Source of the DNA: ENR-C587 sp942493235
GTDB taxonomy: Bacteria > Bacteroidota > Ignavibacteria > Kapaibacteriales > UBA2268
Direction of reading: 5' to 3'
NCBI GenBank assembly: GCA_942493235.1
Contig: OW818676.1
Coordinates: forward strand, 3,844,001-3,908,000
Length of the DNA stretch: 64,000 nucleotides
The notes beneath the pieces are model-generated. The model was not told the origin of the DNA. It saw only the letters and a list, made by a program, of their open reading frames with translations, and did not search any database. Of this stretch, positions 35,757 to 45,702 are shown piece after piece (positions within the stretch are counted from its first letter, which is position 1; every line of letters begins with the position of its first letter). Both the position numbers and the translations under genes were made by a program.

Positions 35757-37904
35757 TTAATCAAACTTGAAGCTGACACCGACCGCAAAGTTTCTCGGTA
35801 GTCCGGGCTCTAAATACATAGCCTGCTTTGATGTTTCATCAATCGAAGGATTGATAAACGATGAAGCGGCATAATTGACATCGCTTATATTATTAATCTG
35901 AACATAAGCTCTGAAGCCTAAATAGTCTGTAAGCTTCAAATATTCATTCATTCCGAATGACAAATTAAATATTCCGTAAGAAGGAACTTCATACAAATTA
36001 GCATCATCAGAGAAATACTTGCTAACGCCCTGCATATTGATTTCTGCAAATAGTCCATAGAAATCTTGGGGAGCATATTTAAGAGATACATTATAATAAA
36101 ATTCGGGAATACCGGCAATTTTATTATCGGTATAATCGGCATTAAATCCTGCATAAAGAGTATCAATTTTATAATTCGTATATTTCCCACTCATATAAGT
36201 AAGAGCTGTATTGAAAGACAAACAGTCTAAGAATTTAGTTTCTAATGCAAGCTCTACGCCGATTCTTTCGGTTTTCCCGACAGACATAAAATACGCTCCT
36301 TCGCTATAAGGCACTAATTCATTTTTAACGCCAATATAGTAAAGTGCAGCATCATAACTGATATAATTAAAAAAGCCATCGTCAAATTTGATTAATTGCT
36401 TTGTGCCCAGCTCGTAAGTAGTAGAAATAATCGGGTCTAAAAGCATATTCATTTGTAGATGCTGAACAGTATCTTGAATATTATTAGGATTTGTTTCATT
36501 GCCTGCCGGTACTTCAACTCCACCGCCCATACTTAGATATAGACTATGTTCAGGAGCAATTCTAAATGAAATTGCAGCTTTGGGTGTTAGCTTGTCAAAA
36601 GATTTTTTCTCTAAGGGAAGTCTTGGATTATTGTCAATATTATAGAAATTTTCAGCAAAATATGTAATCTTATCCCATCTGGCACCTACAAGAAAGCTCC
36701 AGCTTTCGCCAAGAAGTATTTCGTCTTGAAAATATGCACCCAGGCTGTTAGCTCCTTCAGATTTACTTTCTTTTAAGCTTCCTCTGCCACCATTTACTAA
36801 TTTATAGAATGAAATGGCTCCGTCCTGATATGCTTCGTCAAAACCAAAAAGAGCAATATTTTTTATTTCATCGCCTATCATTAAAGAATTTTTATAGCTG
36901 ATGTTTGTTCCAATATGATAACGAGTAAAATCTCTGAAAGTATTTCTCTCTGACCTCTGCAAAAATTTCGGATTAGCATAGACCATTGCAAAAAGTGAAT
37001 TGTCGGCATCAAAATTATGGTCAAGAGCAAGACCGATTCTGAGAGTACGGTTATGCCTTCTCTCTCGTCTCTTTAGATAAGTAGCGTTTGCCATTTCAGG
37101 AGAATTGTCTAACTGCTCTTCTGTTAAAGGTCCGGGAATACCAAACTGATTATCAGCACCGGTAATTACGGAGTTCAGGATTGTATTAGCACCTAATAAA
37201 CTACGAAAACGGAAGTTAGCCGTATATTTTTCGCCTGCTGAATTCTGTCTGTAACCATCGAACTTTGTTGCCGAAAAATTTGCACTCATAGCACCATTTT
37301 CAAAGGGATTGTAAGCTGATACTGCATATTTCTGAAAACCATAGCTTCCGCCAAGAGCGTTAAGTTTTACAAATGGTTGTTGCGTTAGCGGCATAGTATT
37401 GATTGAAATCACACCACCGGCGGCGTTCCCCCAAATAGCTGAAGCATTGGAGCGAATAACTTCCATATTATCAACGAATGCCATATCAATATTGTCGAAT
37501 GATGTTCTGCCGTCCGGTTCAGTCTCCGGTATTCCGTCAAGTATTACTTTTATACCGCGAGTAGTACCGGAATTAGAACGGTCGCCCGCTCCGCGAGACC
37601 CGAATCCACGAATAGTAATTCTCATATCCGGCGTACCGCTACGCATTTGAGCCATTACTCCTGGAACGCCATTTAGTACATTATCAAAGCCGTTGCCGAT
37701 ACTATTTTGAATTTCAACATTAGAAATCGGAGTAATTGCCATTGGTACTTCATAAATCTGCTCAGGATAACGCAGAGCAGTAACTACTACTTCTTTTGAT
37801 GTAGCACTGATAGTATCCTGCTTTTTCTTTTTGTCAAGTGCCGTTGCACTAATCGAATTCAAAGCAAAAATGCCTATAATAAGCATATATATTATTTTTT
37901 TCAT
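35757..37904 (-). CDS. TonB-dependent outer-membrane receptor
   Basis: 715 residues. Signal peptide (IIGIFALNSISATA), a TonB-box-like region, then the plug: TSKEVVVTALRYPEQIYEVP, GNGFDNVLNGVPGVMAQM, TIRGFGSRGAGDRSNSGTTR and IWGNAAGGVISINT. A 22-strand barrel is expected in the rest, ending in PGLPRNFAVGVSFKFD with a terminal aromatic/charged pair. Best resemblance is to metal-chelate/FecA-type receptors, but the ligand is not readable. A small PPP-ended membrane-anchored protein gene lies upstream on the same strand. The leader contains a long inverted repeat (37944-38026). Confidence 0.92.
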   Translation of the reverse strand: MKKIIYMLIIGIFALNSISATALDKKKKQDTISATSKEVVVTALRYPEQIYEVPMAITPISNVEIQNSIGNGFDNVLNGVPGVMAQMRSGTPDMRITIRGFGSRGAGDRSNSGTTRGIKVILDGIPETEPDGRTSFDNIDMAFVDNMEVIRSNASAIWGNAAGGVISINTMPLTQQPFVKLNALGGSYGFQKYAVSAYNPFENGAMSANFSATKFDGYRQNSAGEKYTANFRFRSLLGANTILNSVITGADNQFGIPGPLTEEQLDNSPEMANATYLKRRERRHNRTLRIGLALDHNFDADNSLFAMVYANPKFLQRSERNTFRDFTRYHIGTNISYKNSLMIGDEIKNIALFGFDEAYQDGAISFYKLVNGGRGSLKESKSEGANSLGAYFQDEILLGESWSFLVGARWDKITYFAENFYNIDNNPRLPLEKKSFDKLTPKAAISFRIAPEHSLYLSMGGGVEVPAGNETNPNNIQDTVQHLQMNMLLDPIISTTYELGTKQLIKFDDGFFNYISYDAALYYIGVKNELVPYSEGAYFMSVGKTERIGVELALETKFLDCLSFNTALTYMSGKYTNYKIDTLYAGFNADYTDNKIAGIPEFYYNVSLKYAPQDFYGLFAEINMQGVSKYFSDDANLYEVPSYGIFNLSFGMNEYLKLTDYLGFRAYVQINNISDVNYAASSFINPSIDETSKQAMYLEPGLPRNFAVGVSFKFD

Positions 37905-37943
37905 CTCAGTATTTCCATATTTTAAATATTATTATTTAATACG

Positions 37944-38026
37944 AAAATCCCTGTATTTTCCTAATTATATAGAGGTGAATGTTTTTCACTTACTCCTGCT
38001 TAAATATAATTAGGAAAGAGGATTTT
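37944..38026 (-). promoter_or_regulatory. structured leader upstream of TonB receptor
   Basis: Arms 37944-37970 and 38004-38026 pair over 13 perfect bases (TTCCTAATTATAT) plus a second block (AAAATCC) after a bulge. In the loop, GTGAA/TTCAC and an outer GAG/CTC form another hairpin. The structure ends 40 bases before the receptor start. It could be an attenuator, a metal or cofactor sensor, or the terminator of the upstream transcript; I do not recognise a known riboswitch class. Confidence 0.55.
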
Positions 38027-38096
38027 CCATAATTGTGAATTAATATCATATTCATCATGAAATATGACAATATATCAAATCTTGCAGTCCACTCGG

Positions 38097-38140
38097 CTAA
38101 AGAGCCTGTGTAAAAACTAAAACTTTGCAAAAGTCAATAA
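38097..38140. repeat. remnant of nested repeat elements
   Basis: AAAGAGCCTGTGTAAAAAC followed by CTTTGCAAAAGTC: one decayed end of the middle layer next to one end of the outer layer, without the rest. The other bases of this 391-base spacer, apart from the structured leader, show no gene. Confidence 0.55.
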
Positions 38141-38295
38141 TTGCTAAAAATTACTAATTCTATTTGTTTAAATGCTTGTAATCTAATACTAATGCAGAGA
38201 TTCAAACTCAGCTTTTGCACAGAGTACAAACTCGATTTATGAATACACAATAAAATTAAGTAATATATGAATTAGCAAATAAACGAAAAAAAATA

Positions 38296-38817
38296 TTATG
38301 CAAATAGTTCCGGTGGCGGTGATGCAATTTGAGGATGAAAAGAATTGTAATTATCGGATTCAATATCAAACAAAAATAATGAAAATGAAATATAATTTAC
38401 ATTGTAATCCGTAATTATATAATAATCCAAGTTTAAAATATTGATTTTTCTTTTGATTGGAGAAGAGTTTTTATCATCTTTGCAGTATTTTACAAAATTG
38501 TTAATCAATGCAGTTTCATCTTTGTCGTGAATACAAACAAATTTAATACTGTCTTTAGATTCAAATTTTCGAACAATATCGTACATTTCTCCTAAGTACT
38601 TGAATTCTTTACTATGAATATATTTAAAACCGTTTTCGCTGTTTAGTTTATTTTTAGCGATAACTAAGGTTTTAAGTTCAGCGTCGGGCGTATTTTTAAG
38701 TAATGCTCTTTTTATTTCTTTTTTAATGAAATGCTCTTGAATACTAAAAATAAAAATATGCCCGACGCTAATAGTTAAAATTGTAAATATCAATATTATA
38801 TTAAGAAATATTTTCAA
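38296..38817 (-). CDS. small membrane-anchored protein with PPP tail, TonB-receptor partner type
   Basis: 173 residues from a TTG start placed directly after the stop of the ABC permease gene (TAATTG), so translation is probably coupled. N-terminal membrane segment about 4-25 (LNIILIFTILTISVGHIFIF), then IKKEIKRALLKNT, FKYIHSKEFKYLGEMYDIVR and a C-terminus HPQIASPPPELFA. From memory, Bacteroidota genomes have many such proteins encoded beside TonB-dependent receptors; no function is established. Its place directly upstream of the receptor gene fits that pattern. Confidence 0.65.
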   Translation of the reverse strand: MKIFLNIILIFTILTISVGHIFIFSIQEHFIKKEIKRALLKNTPDAELKTLVIAKNKLNSENGFKYIHSKEFKYLGEMYDIVRKFESKDSIKFVCIHDKDETALINNFVKYCKDDKNSSPIKRKINILNLDYYIITDYNVNYISFSLFLFDIESDNYNSFHPQIASPPPELFA

Positions 38818-40131
38818 TTACTTAGCGAGCCTTAACCATTTAATTAAATCTTTAATTGAAGGCTTTTTACCATACATCAAAATTCCGGTTCGGTAAATCT
38901 TTGCAGATGCCCAGATGCACCCTAAAAATGTCAAAATACAAGCTACTATTGAGAATATCACCTGCCATAACGGTAATTGCCCGTCAGTAACCACAATCCT
39001 TGCCAGCATAAGCATAGGCGAGAAGAATGGAATCAATGATAATACAGTAGCCATAGTCCCATTAGGATTAGAGATAACTGCCGTCATAAAGAGGAACGGT
39101 ATAATTATCAGCATTGAAATAGGAGTCTGCAATTGTGCCGCATCTTGCTCTTGGTCAACAGCTGAACCAACTGCCGCAAATAGTGTCGAATAAATAAAAT
39201 ACCCCGCAAGGAAGAAGAATATGATTGCGAATATCACCCATATTGAAATTGCTTGGATTTGAAATCCACCGGGCAAATTCGGCATACCGTTAACAGTGCC
39301 TACTTGCGACATCATAGCATCTTGAGGGCTGAACATCTGAATAATTGGTCCGCTGAAAGCGAAGATACCTGCACTCATTAATATCCAGAATGTCATTTGG
39401 GTCAAACCTACTAATCCAATACCAACTACTTTACCGAACATTATTTCAAATGGCTTAGCAGATGAAGCTAATACCTCGATAATTCTGTTTGCTTTCTCTT
39501 CGATTACTCCACGCATCACCATAGAGCCATACATTAACATCATCATATATATGAAAAATCCGACTATATAGCCGACTATAGCATAAAACTCAGAGCCACC
39601 GCTTTCAATTTTTCCGCCTACTTCTTTTGAAATTGTCATTTCATTAACACTTACTCCGGTTTGAATCTTATTATAAATGGAAGTATCAATACCGGAATTA
39701 GTTATAATTTCTTTTCTGCGTATATCATTTAAATTGTTTTCTATTTTTTCTTTAAAACTGATTCCACCACCTCCGATAGTATAAACTAAAGCTTTACCGG
39801 ACTCAATGAAATTAGTATCAATCACCAAATATCCATCTGAAAGCTCATTTCTGACACTGTCTTGCAATTGCTTTATTGAACAATTCGATAGATAGTAAAT
39901 ATCCTTATTCATTTTTAACAATTCCGAACCGAATTTTCCGGTATTATCAACTATAGCTATTTTTTTTGTAACTTCATTATGACTCATGTACATAACAAGT
40001 GCAGGCACAACCATTACTGCAAGCATTAATATAGGTCCGATTAAAGTACCGATAATAAAGCCTTTGGTTTTTACCTTCGAGGTGTATTCGTGAGCTATAA
40101 TTGTCCAAATTTTTGAGTTTTTAATTTTCAT
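38818..40131 (-). CDS. ABC-2-type permease (NatB/YhaP-like)
   Basis: 437 residues from ATG 40131, with GGAG upstream; it overlaps the end of the ATPase gene by 11 bases. One N-terminal membrane helix (TKGFIIGTLIGPILMLAVMV), a large extracytoplasmic domain of about 150 residues, then five helices starting at AIVGYIVGFFIYMMMLMYGS. EEKANRIIEVLASSAKPFEI is the conserved cytoplasmic stretch of Na+/multidrug-type exporters. It forms the membrane part of an exporter with the ATPase next to it; the substrate is unknown. Confidence 0.9.
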   Translation of the reverse strand: MKIKNSKIWTIIAHEYTSKVKTKGFIIGTLIGPILMLAVMVVPALVMYMSHNEVTKKIAIVDNTGKFGSELLKMNKDIYYLSNCSIKQLQDSVRNELSDGYLVIDTNFIESGKALVYTIGGGGISFKEKIENNLNDIRRKEIITNSGIDTSIYNKIQTGVSVNEMTISKEVGGKIESGGSEFYAIVGYIVGFFIYMMMLMYGSMVMRGVIEEKANRIIEVLASSAKPFEIMFGKVVGIGLVGLTQMTFWILMSAGIFAFSGPIIQMFSPQDAMMSQVGTVNGMPNLPGGFQIQAISIWVIFAIIFFFLAGYFIYSTLFAAVGSAVDQEQDAAQLQTPISMLIIIPFLFMTAVISNPNGTMATVLSLIPFFSPMLMLARIVVTDGQLPLWQVIFSIVACILTFLGCIWASAKIYRTGILMYGKKPSIKDLIKWLRLAK

Positions 40132-41041
40132 TATTAGCTCCGTCTTGTTTTTGTACAACATCAATAAATAATTCGTTTAATGAAGGTTCGGCAACTTCAT
40201 ATTTGTAAACAGTGCAGTAGTCTAATGCGGCTTTTAGTACATCATTAGGATTCATATTCGGGTCAGTAATTCTGAATTCGGCACGATTGCTGGCACGATT
40301 AATAAATTTCAAGTTAGTAAATTTATTCAAAAATTCGTCGCTACCCTCAAATTCAATTATGAAAGTATCTTTGCCATAATTCTTTTTTATATCTCTTAAA
40401 CTGCCGGAAAGCAAAAGCTTGCCTTTATTAATCAAATTAATTGAGTCGCAAAGTTGCTCTGCCTGCTCCATAATATGAGTGGATAATAAAATCGTAGTGC
40501 CTTCATTTTTCAAATCCAGAATTATTTTTTTGAATAATTCTGCATTAATCGGGTCGAAACCGGAGAAGGGCTCATCTAAAATCAATAATTTAGGGTCGTG
40601 CATAATTGTAGCTATGAATTGAACTTTCTGCTGCATGCCTTTGGACAATTCCTGTATTTTTTTATTTTCCCAACTAATAGCATCAAGTTTATTAAGCCAA
40701 AATTTAGCTTTTGCCTTAGCATCACCAATTGTTAATCCTTTTAATCTTCCGAAATAGACTAATTGGTCTATTACTTTAACCTTTTTATAAAGTCCTCTTT
40801 CTTCGGGCAGATAACCGATTTCATTCTGATGCCCAGATTCTAATTTAGTTCCGAAAACAGTGATATTTCCGCTATCAGGCAATAAAATATTTGTTATCAT
40901 TCGGATGGTAGTTGTTTTACCGGCTCCATTTGGACCGATAATTCCGCAGATAACCCCCTGCTCGACCGAGAAAGTAATTCCAGAAACTGCCTTGTAGTCT
41001 CCGAATTGCTTATGAATATTGTCAACAATTAATATTTCCAT
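40121..41041 (-). CDS. ABC transporter ATP-binding protein (NatA-like)
   Basis: 306 residues. Walker A at 36-43 (GPNGAGKT), signature LSKGMQQKVQFIA, Walker B KLLILDEPFSGFDPIN and the H-loop LLSTHIMEQAEQL. A C-terminal domain of about 80 residues follows the nucleotide domain, as in ABC-2-type exporter ATPases that end in a regulatory region. Operon with the permease at 38818-40131. Confidence 0.93.
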   Translation of the reverse strand: MEILIVDNIHKQFGDYKAVSGITFSVEQGVICGIIGPNGAGKTTTIRMITNILLPDSGNITVFGTKLESGHQNEIGYLPEERGLYKKVKVIDQLVYFGRLKGLTIGDAKAKAKFWLNKLDAISWENKKIQELSKGMQQKVQFIATIMHDPKLLILDEPFSGFDPINAELFKKIILDLKNEGTTILLSTHIMEQAEQLCDSINLINKGKLLLSGSLRDIKKNYGKDTFIIEFEGSDEFLNKFTNLKFINRASNRAEFRITDPNMNPNDVLKAALDYCTVYKYEVAEPSLNELFIDVVQKQDGANNEN

Positions 41042-41213
41042 AACTTTTATATTAAATTTTACATACCCTGCTATTACGATTGTTTTTCAATAATGTTTCT
41101 AAAAGAGAACATTGTGAAAATACAAACAACAAATATAATCATTTTTATTTAATTTCTTTTCTACAAATAAGAAGTAATCCTCACAAGAATAATAGGATAG
41201 CTATATTAATGAT

Positions 41214-42974
41214 TTACTTATCCATAGCTTCAAATTGCAATTTATATAATTTAGCATAAAGACCTTTTTTAGCAAGTAATTCGCGATGAGTGCCGATTTC
41301 TCTGATTTCGCCATTATGCAGTACTATTATTCTGTCGGCTTTTCGCACGGTAGAGAGTCTGTGTGCAATAATGATTGCAGTTTTATTTTCCAATAATTTG
41401 TCAGTAGCAGCTTCTATTTGCTTTTCGGTTTCGGAGTCAATATTGGAAGTAGCTTCGTCCAAAACTAAAATATCGGGTTTGCCGGTATAAGCTCGGCTAA
41501 AGGAAATTAATTGTTTCTGCCCTGTAGATAGTGAATTCCCTCTCTCATTAAGTAGAGTAGAACTGCCTTCTTCTAAATTAGTAATAAAGTCTAAAGCACC
41601 GATTTCTTGAATTGACTGAAGAACCTCTACTTCATTAATATGCTCTCTGCCTAAGGAAATATTATCATTAATTGAGCGGGAGAAAAGAAATACATCCTGC
41701 ATAACCAATGCAAAGCGTTTTAATAAATCATTTCTATTGATTTGGCGAATATCTTTACCATCAATTAAAATCGCTCCCGAGTTAAATTCATATAGTTTAA
41801 GCAAAATATTTATTATTGAAGTCTTACCACTACCGGTAGCCCCGACTATTGCAATCTTTTCGCCTTTATTTATTTTAAAATTTAAATCGGATAGCACTAC
41901 TTTAGAATCATCATAACTGAATTTTACATTTTTAAATTCGATAGAATCTTTAAAGCTACTGAATTCTTCGTTAATTTCCGATTCTGCTATTATTTCGTTT
42001 GTATCAAATACTTCAATAATTCTTTCCCCTGATGCCAAAGCACCCTGTAGAGTAGTGAATTTCTCTGCTAAATCTCTAATAGGTCTGAAAAACATCTCCG
42101 AGTATTGCAGAAATGCTACCAAAACTCCGACAGTTAAAGTATCGTTTAAAATATTACCAGCAGTGTAATAAAGCACCATAGCCACAGCAAATGCTCCAAG
42201 GAATTCTACTATCGGGAAAAATAATGCATGGTAATAAACGGTTTTTATCCATAGGTATTTAGTATCTTTATTGATATCGTCGAATTTTTCTTTTCTTGAA
42301 TCTTCTTGCATAAATAATTTTACACTGGAAATTCCGCTGATTGATTCATTGAGAAATGAATTCATTGATGCTACTTTTACGCGAATATCACGAAAGACTA
42401 CTCGAACTTTATTTTTAAAAATGAAGGTTGCGATTATTAAAAACGGCAATACTGATAGAGTTAAAAGTGCTAATGTTACATTTGTATAAAACATAAATGC
42501 GACAATCCAGAAAATCAATAAGATGTCCGCAAGAGCCATCACTACACCGGACGAAAATAATTCGTTTAATGCTTCGATGTCATTAGTTACGCGAGTAACT
42601 AATCTACCGATGGGGTTTTTATCAAAATATTTCATTGATAATGATTGAATATGGCGGAATAGTTTTGTTCTGATATCGGCTAATACATTCTGCCCAATCC
42701 ACTGCATCAGATAATTTTGTGAAAATTGAATCAGCCCCTGTAATAATATCAAGGAGAAAATCAGAATAATCATATTGATTAGACCGCTCATATCGGAATT
42801 TGCAATATAGCTATCGATAGCAATCTTTGTCAGATATGGTCGCAGCGGAGATATTGCTGATATTATTATAGTTAAGCTCAGAGCAAAGTATAAATATTTC
42901 GTATATGGCTTGAGAAAAGTGAATAATCTTGAAATCAGCCCTATATCTAAATTCGATTTTTCTTTATTTTTCAT
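41214..42974 (-). CDS. ABC exporter, membrane and ATPase domains fused (MsbA/LmrA-like)
   Basis: 586 residues. Six membrane helices in 1-310, then the nucleotide domain: Walker A 378-386 (GATGSGKTS), signature LSTGQKQLISFSRAY, Walker B ILVLDEATSNID and H-loop IIIAHRLSTV. Half-transporters like this dimerise and export lipids, lipopolysaccharide precursors or drugs; MsbA is one possibility, but the sequence alone does not separate these. Divergent from the PNP gene across only 70 bases, so the promoters must overlap. Confidence 0.92.
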   Translation of the reverse strand: MKNKEKSNLDIGLISRLFTFLKPYTKYLYFALSLTIIISAISPLRPYLTKIAIDSYIANSDMSGLINMIILIFSLILLQGLIQFSQNYLMQWIGQNVLADIRTKLFRHIQSLSMKYFDKNPIGRLVTRVTNDIEALNELFSSGVVMALADILLIFWIVAFMFYTNVTLALLTLSVLPFLIIATFIFKNKVRVVFRDIRVKVASMNSFLNESISGISSVKLFMQEDSRKEKFDDINKDTKYLWIKTVYYHALFFPIVEFLGAFAVAMVLYYTAGNILNDTLTVGVLVAFLQYSEMFFRPIRDLAEKFTTLQGALASGERIIEVFDTNEIIAESEINEEFSSFKDSIEFKNVKFSYDDSKVVLSDLNFKINKGEKIAIVGATGSGKTSIINILLKLYEFNSGAILIDGKDIRQINRNDLLKRFALVMQDVFLFSRSINDNISLGREHINEVEVLQSIQEIGALDFITNLEEGSSTLLNERGNSLSTGQKQLISFSRAYTGKPDILVLDEATSNIDSETEKQIEAATDKLLENKTAIIIAHRLSTVRKADRIIVLHNGEIREIGTHRELLAKKGLYAKLYKLQFEAMDK

Positions 42975-43044
42975 TATAATAATCTTATATTTGCCAAATT
43001 GAAAGAATAAGTTACGTTTTTATCAGTTTATTGTTGTGTAAAAA

Positions 43045-43878
43045 ATGAATAGAGTCTATAAAATTAGCCAAGCCATTGAAAAATTCAAACCATCTGCACA
43101 ATTCATTGAGGCATTATATAATGAATTTAATAGCAAGATTGATTTTTCATTTGTAGCCGGTTCGGGTTTATCTTCATTAACAAGTGAATTAACCATATTA
43201 AATCAAATGAGTTATTCCGAAATTCCCGGTCTGTTCAGCTCTTCGGTTATGGGGCACAGCGGTACATTGCAATTAGTTGAGAGCAATGGAGTAAAGTGCT
43301 TATTTTTCTCCGGCAGAGTGCATTTATATGAGGGCTTTTCGGTAATTGATACGATTTTTCCGGTTGTTATCTCCTATTTGTTGGATATAAAAAATATTGT
43401 AATTACTAACGCTGTCGGCGGATTAAATATTAATTTCAAAGCAGGCGAGCTGATGATTATTGAAACTGCGATTAATCTGATGTATCGCTCTATAGTTAAT
43501 GATATTCAAATCGAAGGAATGTGTAATAATCCAAATAATAAATTTAAATCTGTATGTATAAATCGAGGCATTGAATTTACAAGTGGTTCTATGGCTGCCG
43601 TTACCGGACCGTCCTACGAAACTCCTGCCGAAATAAGAGCCTTTCGTAAACTTGGTGCAGATGCGATGGGGATGTCCACAGTATTGGAAATTAAGGCTGC
43701 CGAAATATTAAAGATGAATGTAATGGGACTATCACTAATCACAAACAAACTCAAAGATACGGCTACTATGAAAATTAGTCACGAAGAAGTAATTGATGTC
43801 GCAAAATTAGCAGAACAAAAATTCAAAAAGGCATTTTTAGCTTGCTTTGAATTATTTATACCTAATACGAAAGTGTAA
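43045..43878 (+). CDS. punA: purine nucleoside phosphorylase
   Basis: 277 residues, trimeric PNP family. AGSGLSSL is the phosphate loop (near residue 33), VMGHSGTLQLVESNG and FFSGRVHLYEGFS follow, TNAVGGLNINFKAGELMII is the conserved core, and GPSYETPAEIRAFRKLGADA with MGMSTVLE is the ribose/base site. It cleaves inosine, guanosine and deoxy forms with phosphate for purine salvage. Monocistronic, cytoplasmic. Confidence 0.94.
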   Translation: MNRVYKISQAIEKFKPSAQFIEALYNEFNSKIDFSFVAGSGLSSLTSELTILNQMSYSEIPGLFSSSVMGHSGTLQLVESNGVKCLFFSGRVHLYEGFSVIDTIFPVVISYLLDIKNIVITNAVGGLNINFKAGELMIIETAINLMYRSIVNDIQIEGMCNNPNNKFKSVCINRGIEFTSGSMAAVTGPSYETPAEIRAFRKLGADAMGMSTVLEIKAAEILKMNVMGLSLITNKLKDTATMKISHEEVIDVAKLAEQKFKKAFLACFELFIPNTKV

Positions 43879-43907
43879 TGTTTTAATATTCAAAACTTTC
43901 AACCCAA

Positions 43908-44311
43908 TACTTCAGAGACTGTGTAAATACTGGAATCTACAGCAAATTTTCGCAGTTTTTATCTTCCCCATCTATTCAGTATTCTTTTACCCAATTCCCC
44001 CACGCTGAAGAGGCTGTGTAAAAACTGCCACAAGACGGCAAATATTATTCCCAGCACCATTCAAGTGGCTGACTAAAAAATTGTCATTCTGAACGAAGTG
44101 AAGAATCCAGATAATACTAACTTGTTGATAACTCTGGATTCTTCGTTACACTCAGAATGACGATTTTGAAATGTTTTTACTTTTTAGACAACCTCATCAG
44201 AGACTTTGAGTACTTTGTTTTTGTTGAAAAAAAGGTAGCAATCAAAGGTTTTTACACAGGCTCTGAAGCGTGGGGTTTCATCGAAGTTTGCAGATATTTG
44301 CAACAGACTAA
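43908..44311. repeat. nested repeat element with middle and inner layers (copy G)
   Basis: The middle layer spans 43997-44275, with ends CCCCACGCTGAAGAGGCTG and TCTGAAGCGTGGGG. Its interior is nearly identical to that of copy B in reverse complement (for example GACGGCAAATATTATTCCCA). The inner element and GTCATTCTGA hairpin lie inside it. One outer-type end (TTGCAACAGACTA) follows at about 44299-44311. To the left, 43910-43935 has a partial GAGACTGTGTAAATACT end. It fills the gap between punA and nth. Confidence 0.85.
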
Positions 44312-44327
44312 TTATAATATTTCGGAA

Positions 44328-44984
44328 TTATTCTTTGGTGGATGTTAAACTAACTTCTCCATGCGGACAATATTTGGCAATGGGACAAAGCTTGCATTTT
44401 GGTCTGCGAGCTATACAGAATTCTCTACCTAAATTTATAATATAATGTGTAAAAATCACCCATTCGTCTTTGCTGATAATTTTCATCAATTCGAATTCTA
44501 TTTTTACGGCATCATCGGTATCGACTAATCCTAATAAATTAGAGATTCGCTTTACATGCGTATCGACAACAATTCCCGGTGTGTCAAAGCAATGCCCCAA
44601 CACTACATTTGCGGTTTTTCTGCCTACGCCCGGTAGTTCCAGTAATTCCTCCATAGTCGAAGGCACAGCTCCGTTTAATTGAGTATCAATGATACGAGCA
44701 GTTTTTTGAATATTACTTGCTTTTGCTTTATAGAATCCGGTAGAGTATATATCTCTTTCTAATTCCTCAACTGGTACAATATAGTAATCTCTTGGTGATA
44801 AATACTTTTTGAATAATTTTTCTGTTACTATATTAACTCGGACATCTGTACATTGAGAAGATAATATTGTAGCGATTAATAGCTCAAACGGATTAGAGAA
44901 AGTGAGCTGAATTTCAGCTTTCGTGTAAATTTTAGAAAGAATTTCTATTATTAGTTGAACTCTTGCTCTTTTTGTCAGTTTCAT
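44328..44984 (-). CDS. nth: endonuclease III
   Basis: 218 residues. Helix-hairpin-helix LPGVGRKTANVVLG with catalytic Lys123; catalytic Asp141 in VVDTHVKRIS; [4Fe-4S] cluster Cys190, Cys197, Cys200 and Cys206 with the standard 6-2-5 spacing. It removes oxidised pyrimidines and cuts at abasic sites in base excision repair. Monocistronic. Confidence 0.96.
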   Translation of the reverse strand: MKLTKRARVQLIIEILSKIYTKAEIQLTFSNPFELLIATILSSQCTDVRVNIVTEKLFKKYLSPRDYYIVPVEELERDIYSTGFYKAKASNIQKTARIIDTQLNGAVPSTMEELLELPGVGRKTANVVLGHCFDTPGIVVDTHVKRISNLLGLVDTDDAVKIEFELMKIISKDEWVIFTHYIINLGREFCIARRPKCKLCPIAKYCPHGEVSLTSTKE

Positions 44985-45379
44985 ATTGTATAAATTGTAA
45001 AGTTAATAATTATTGATTTACATCCAGTTGGAAATTTCTTTCGTTCGGTACTCTGAAATTTTATATTATTTTTAACAAATAAAAATTCTAAAGTTGCTCT
45101 GAAATTTATTTAAACGGATTGCTCAGCAATTGAATCTAAGCTGATACTATATTATGACCATTGTAAAAGCATATTATAGCAGATTTAAATACACTTAATT
45201 GCTATTTCACTTGCAAACCAATGCTAATAAATTGATTTGCGAGTAAATATTTTTATAATATTGTACTCTCGCAATAGGCATGTAATTTTTGACGTAGTAT
45301 TCATAATATTATTTCTACACATCAACTTATTGCATAAGACCTATGATATTCTATTATTGATTTTTCTGTAATGTATAAA

Positions 45380-45570
45380 TATGTAAAAATCGGCATTCTG
45401 ATTCTAACAAAGAATCCTGATTTATCAATATTTAGCTATATCTGGATTCTTCACTTCGTTCAGAATGACAACTTTTGGAACAGTCTCATCAGAGACATTA
45501 AGTAATCGTATTTAGTGGAAAAACATAAGTAATAAAAGATTTTTACAAAGCCTCTAAAGCAATGAGTTAA
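45380..45570. repeat. decayed middle + inner repeat element (copy H)
   Basis: Recognisable hairpin arms (CGGCATTCTGATTCTAACAA and TTCGTTCAGAATGACA), the CTCATCAGAGACATTAAGTA shell string and the end TTTTTACAAAGCCTCTAAAG. The left shell end is lost. The rest of the 44985-45702 spacer is AT-rich with no gene seen. Confidence 0.75.
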
Positions 45571-45702
45571 ATAGTTAAAAATATAAAATATTGATTTTTT
45601 CAAGAGTTATATATTTTATTTAAACTTAATCCAAAATTATTTATCTTTGTAGTTGGGTGTATTATACCTTTTAATTTATTTGAAATATTATAAGTGAACA
45701 AT

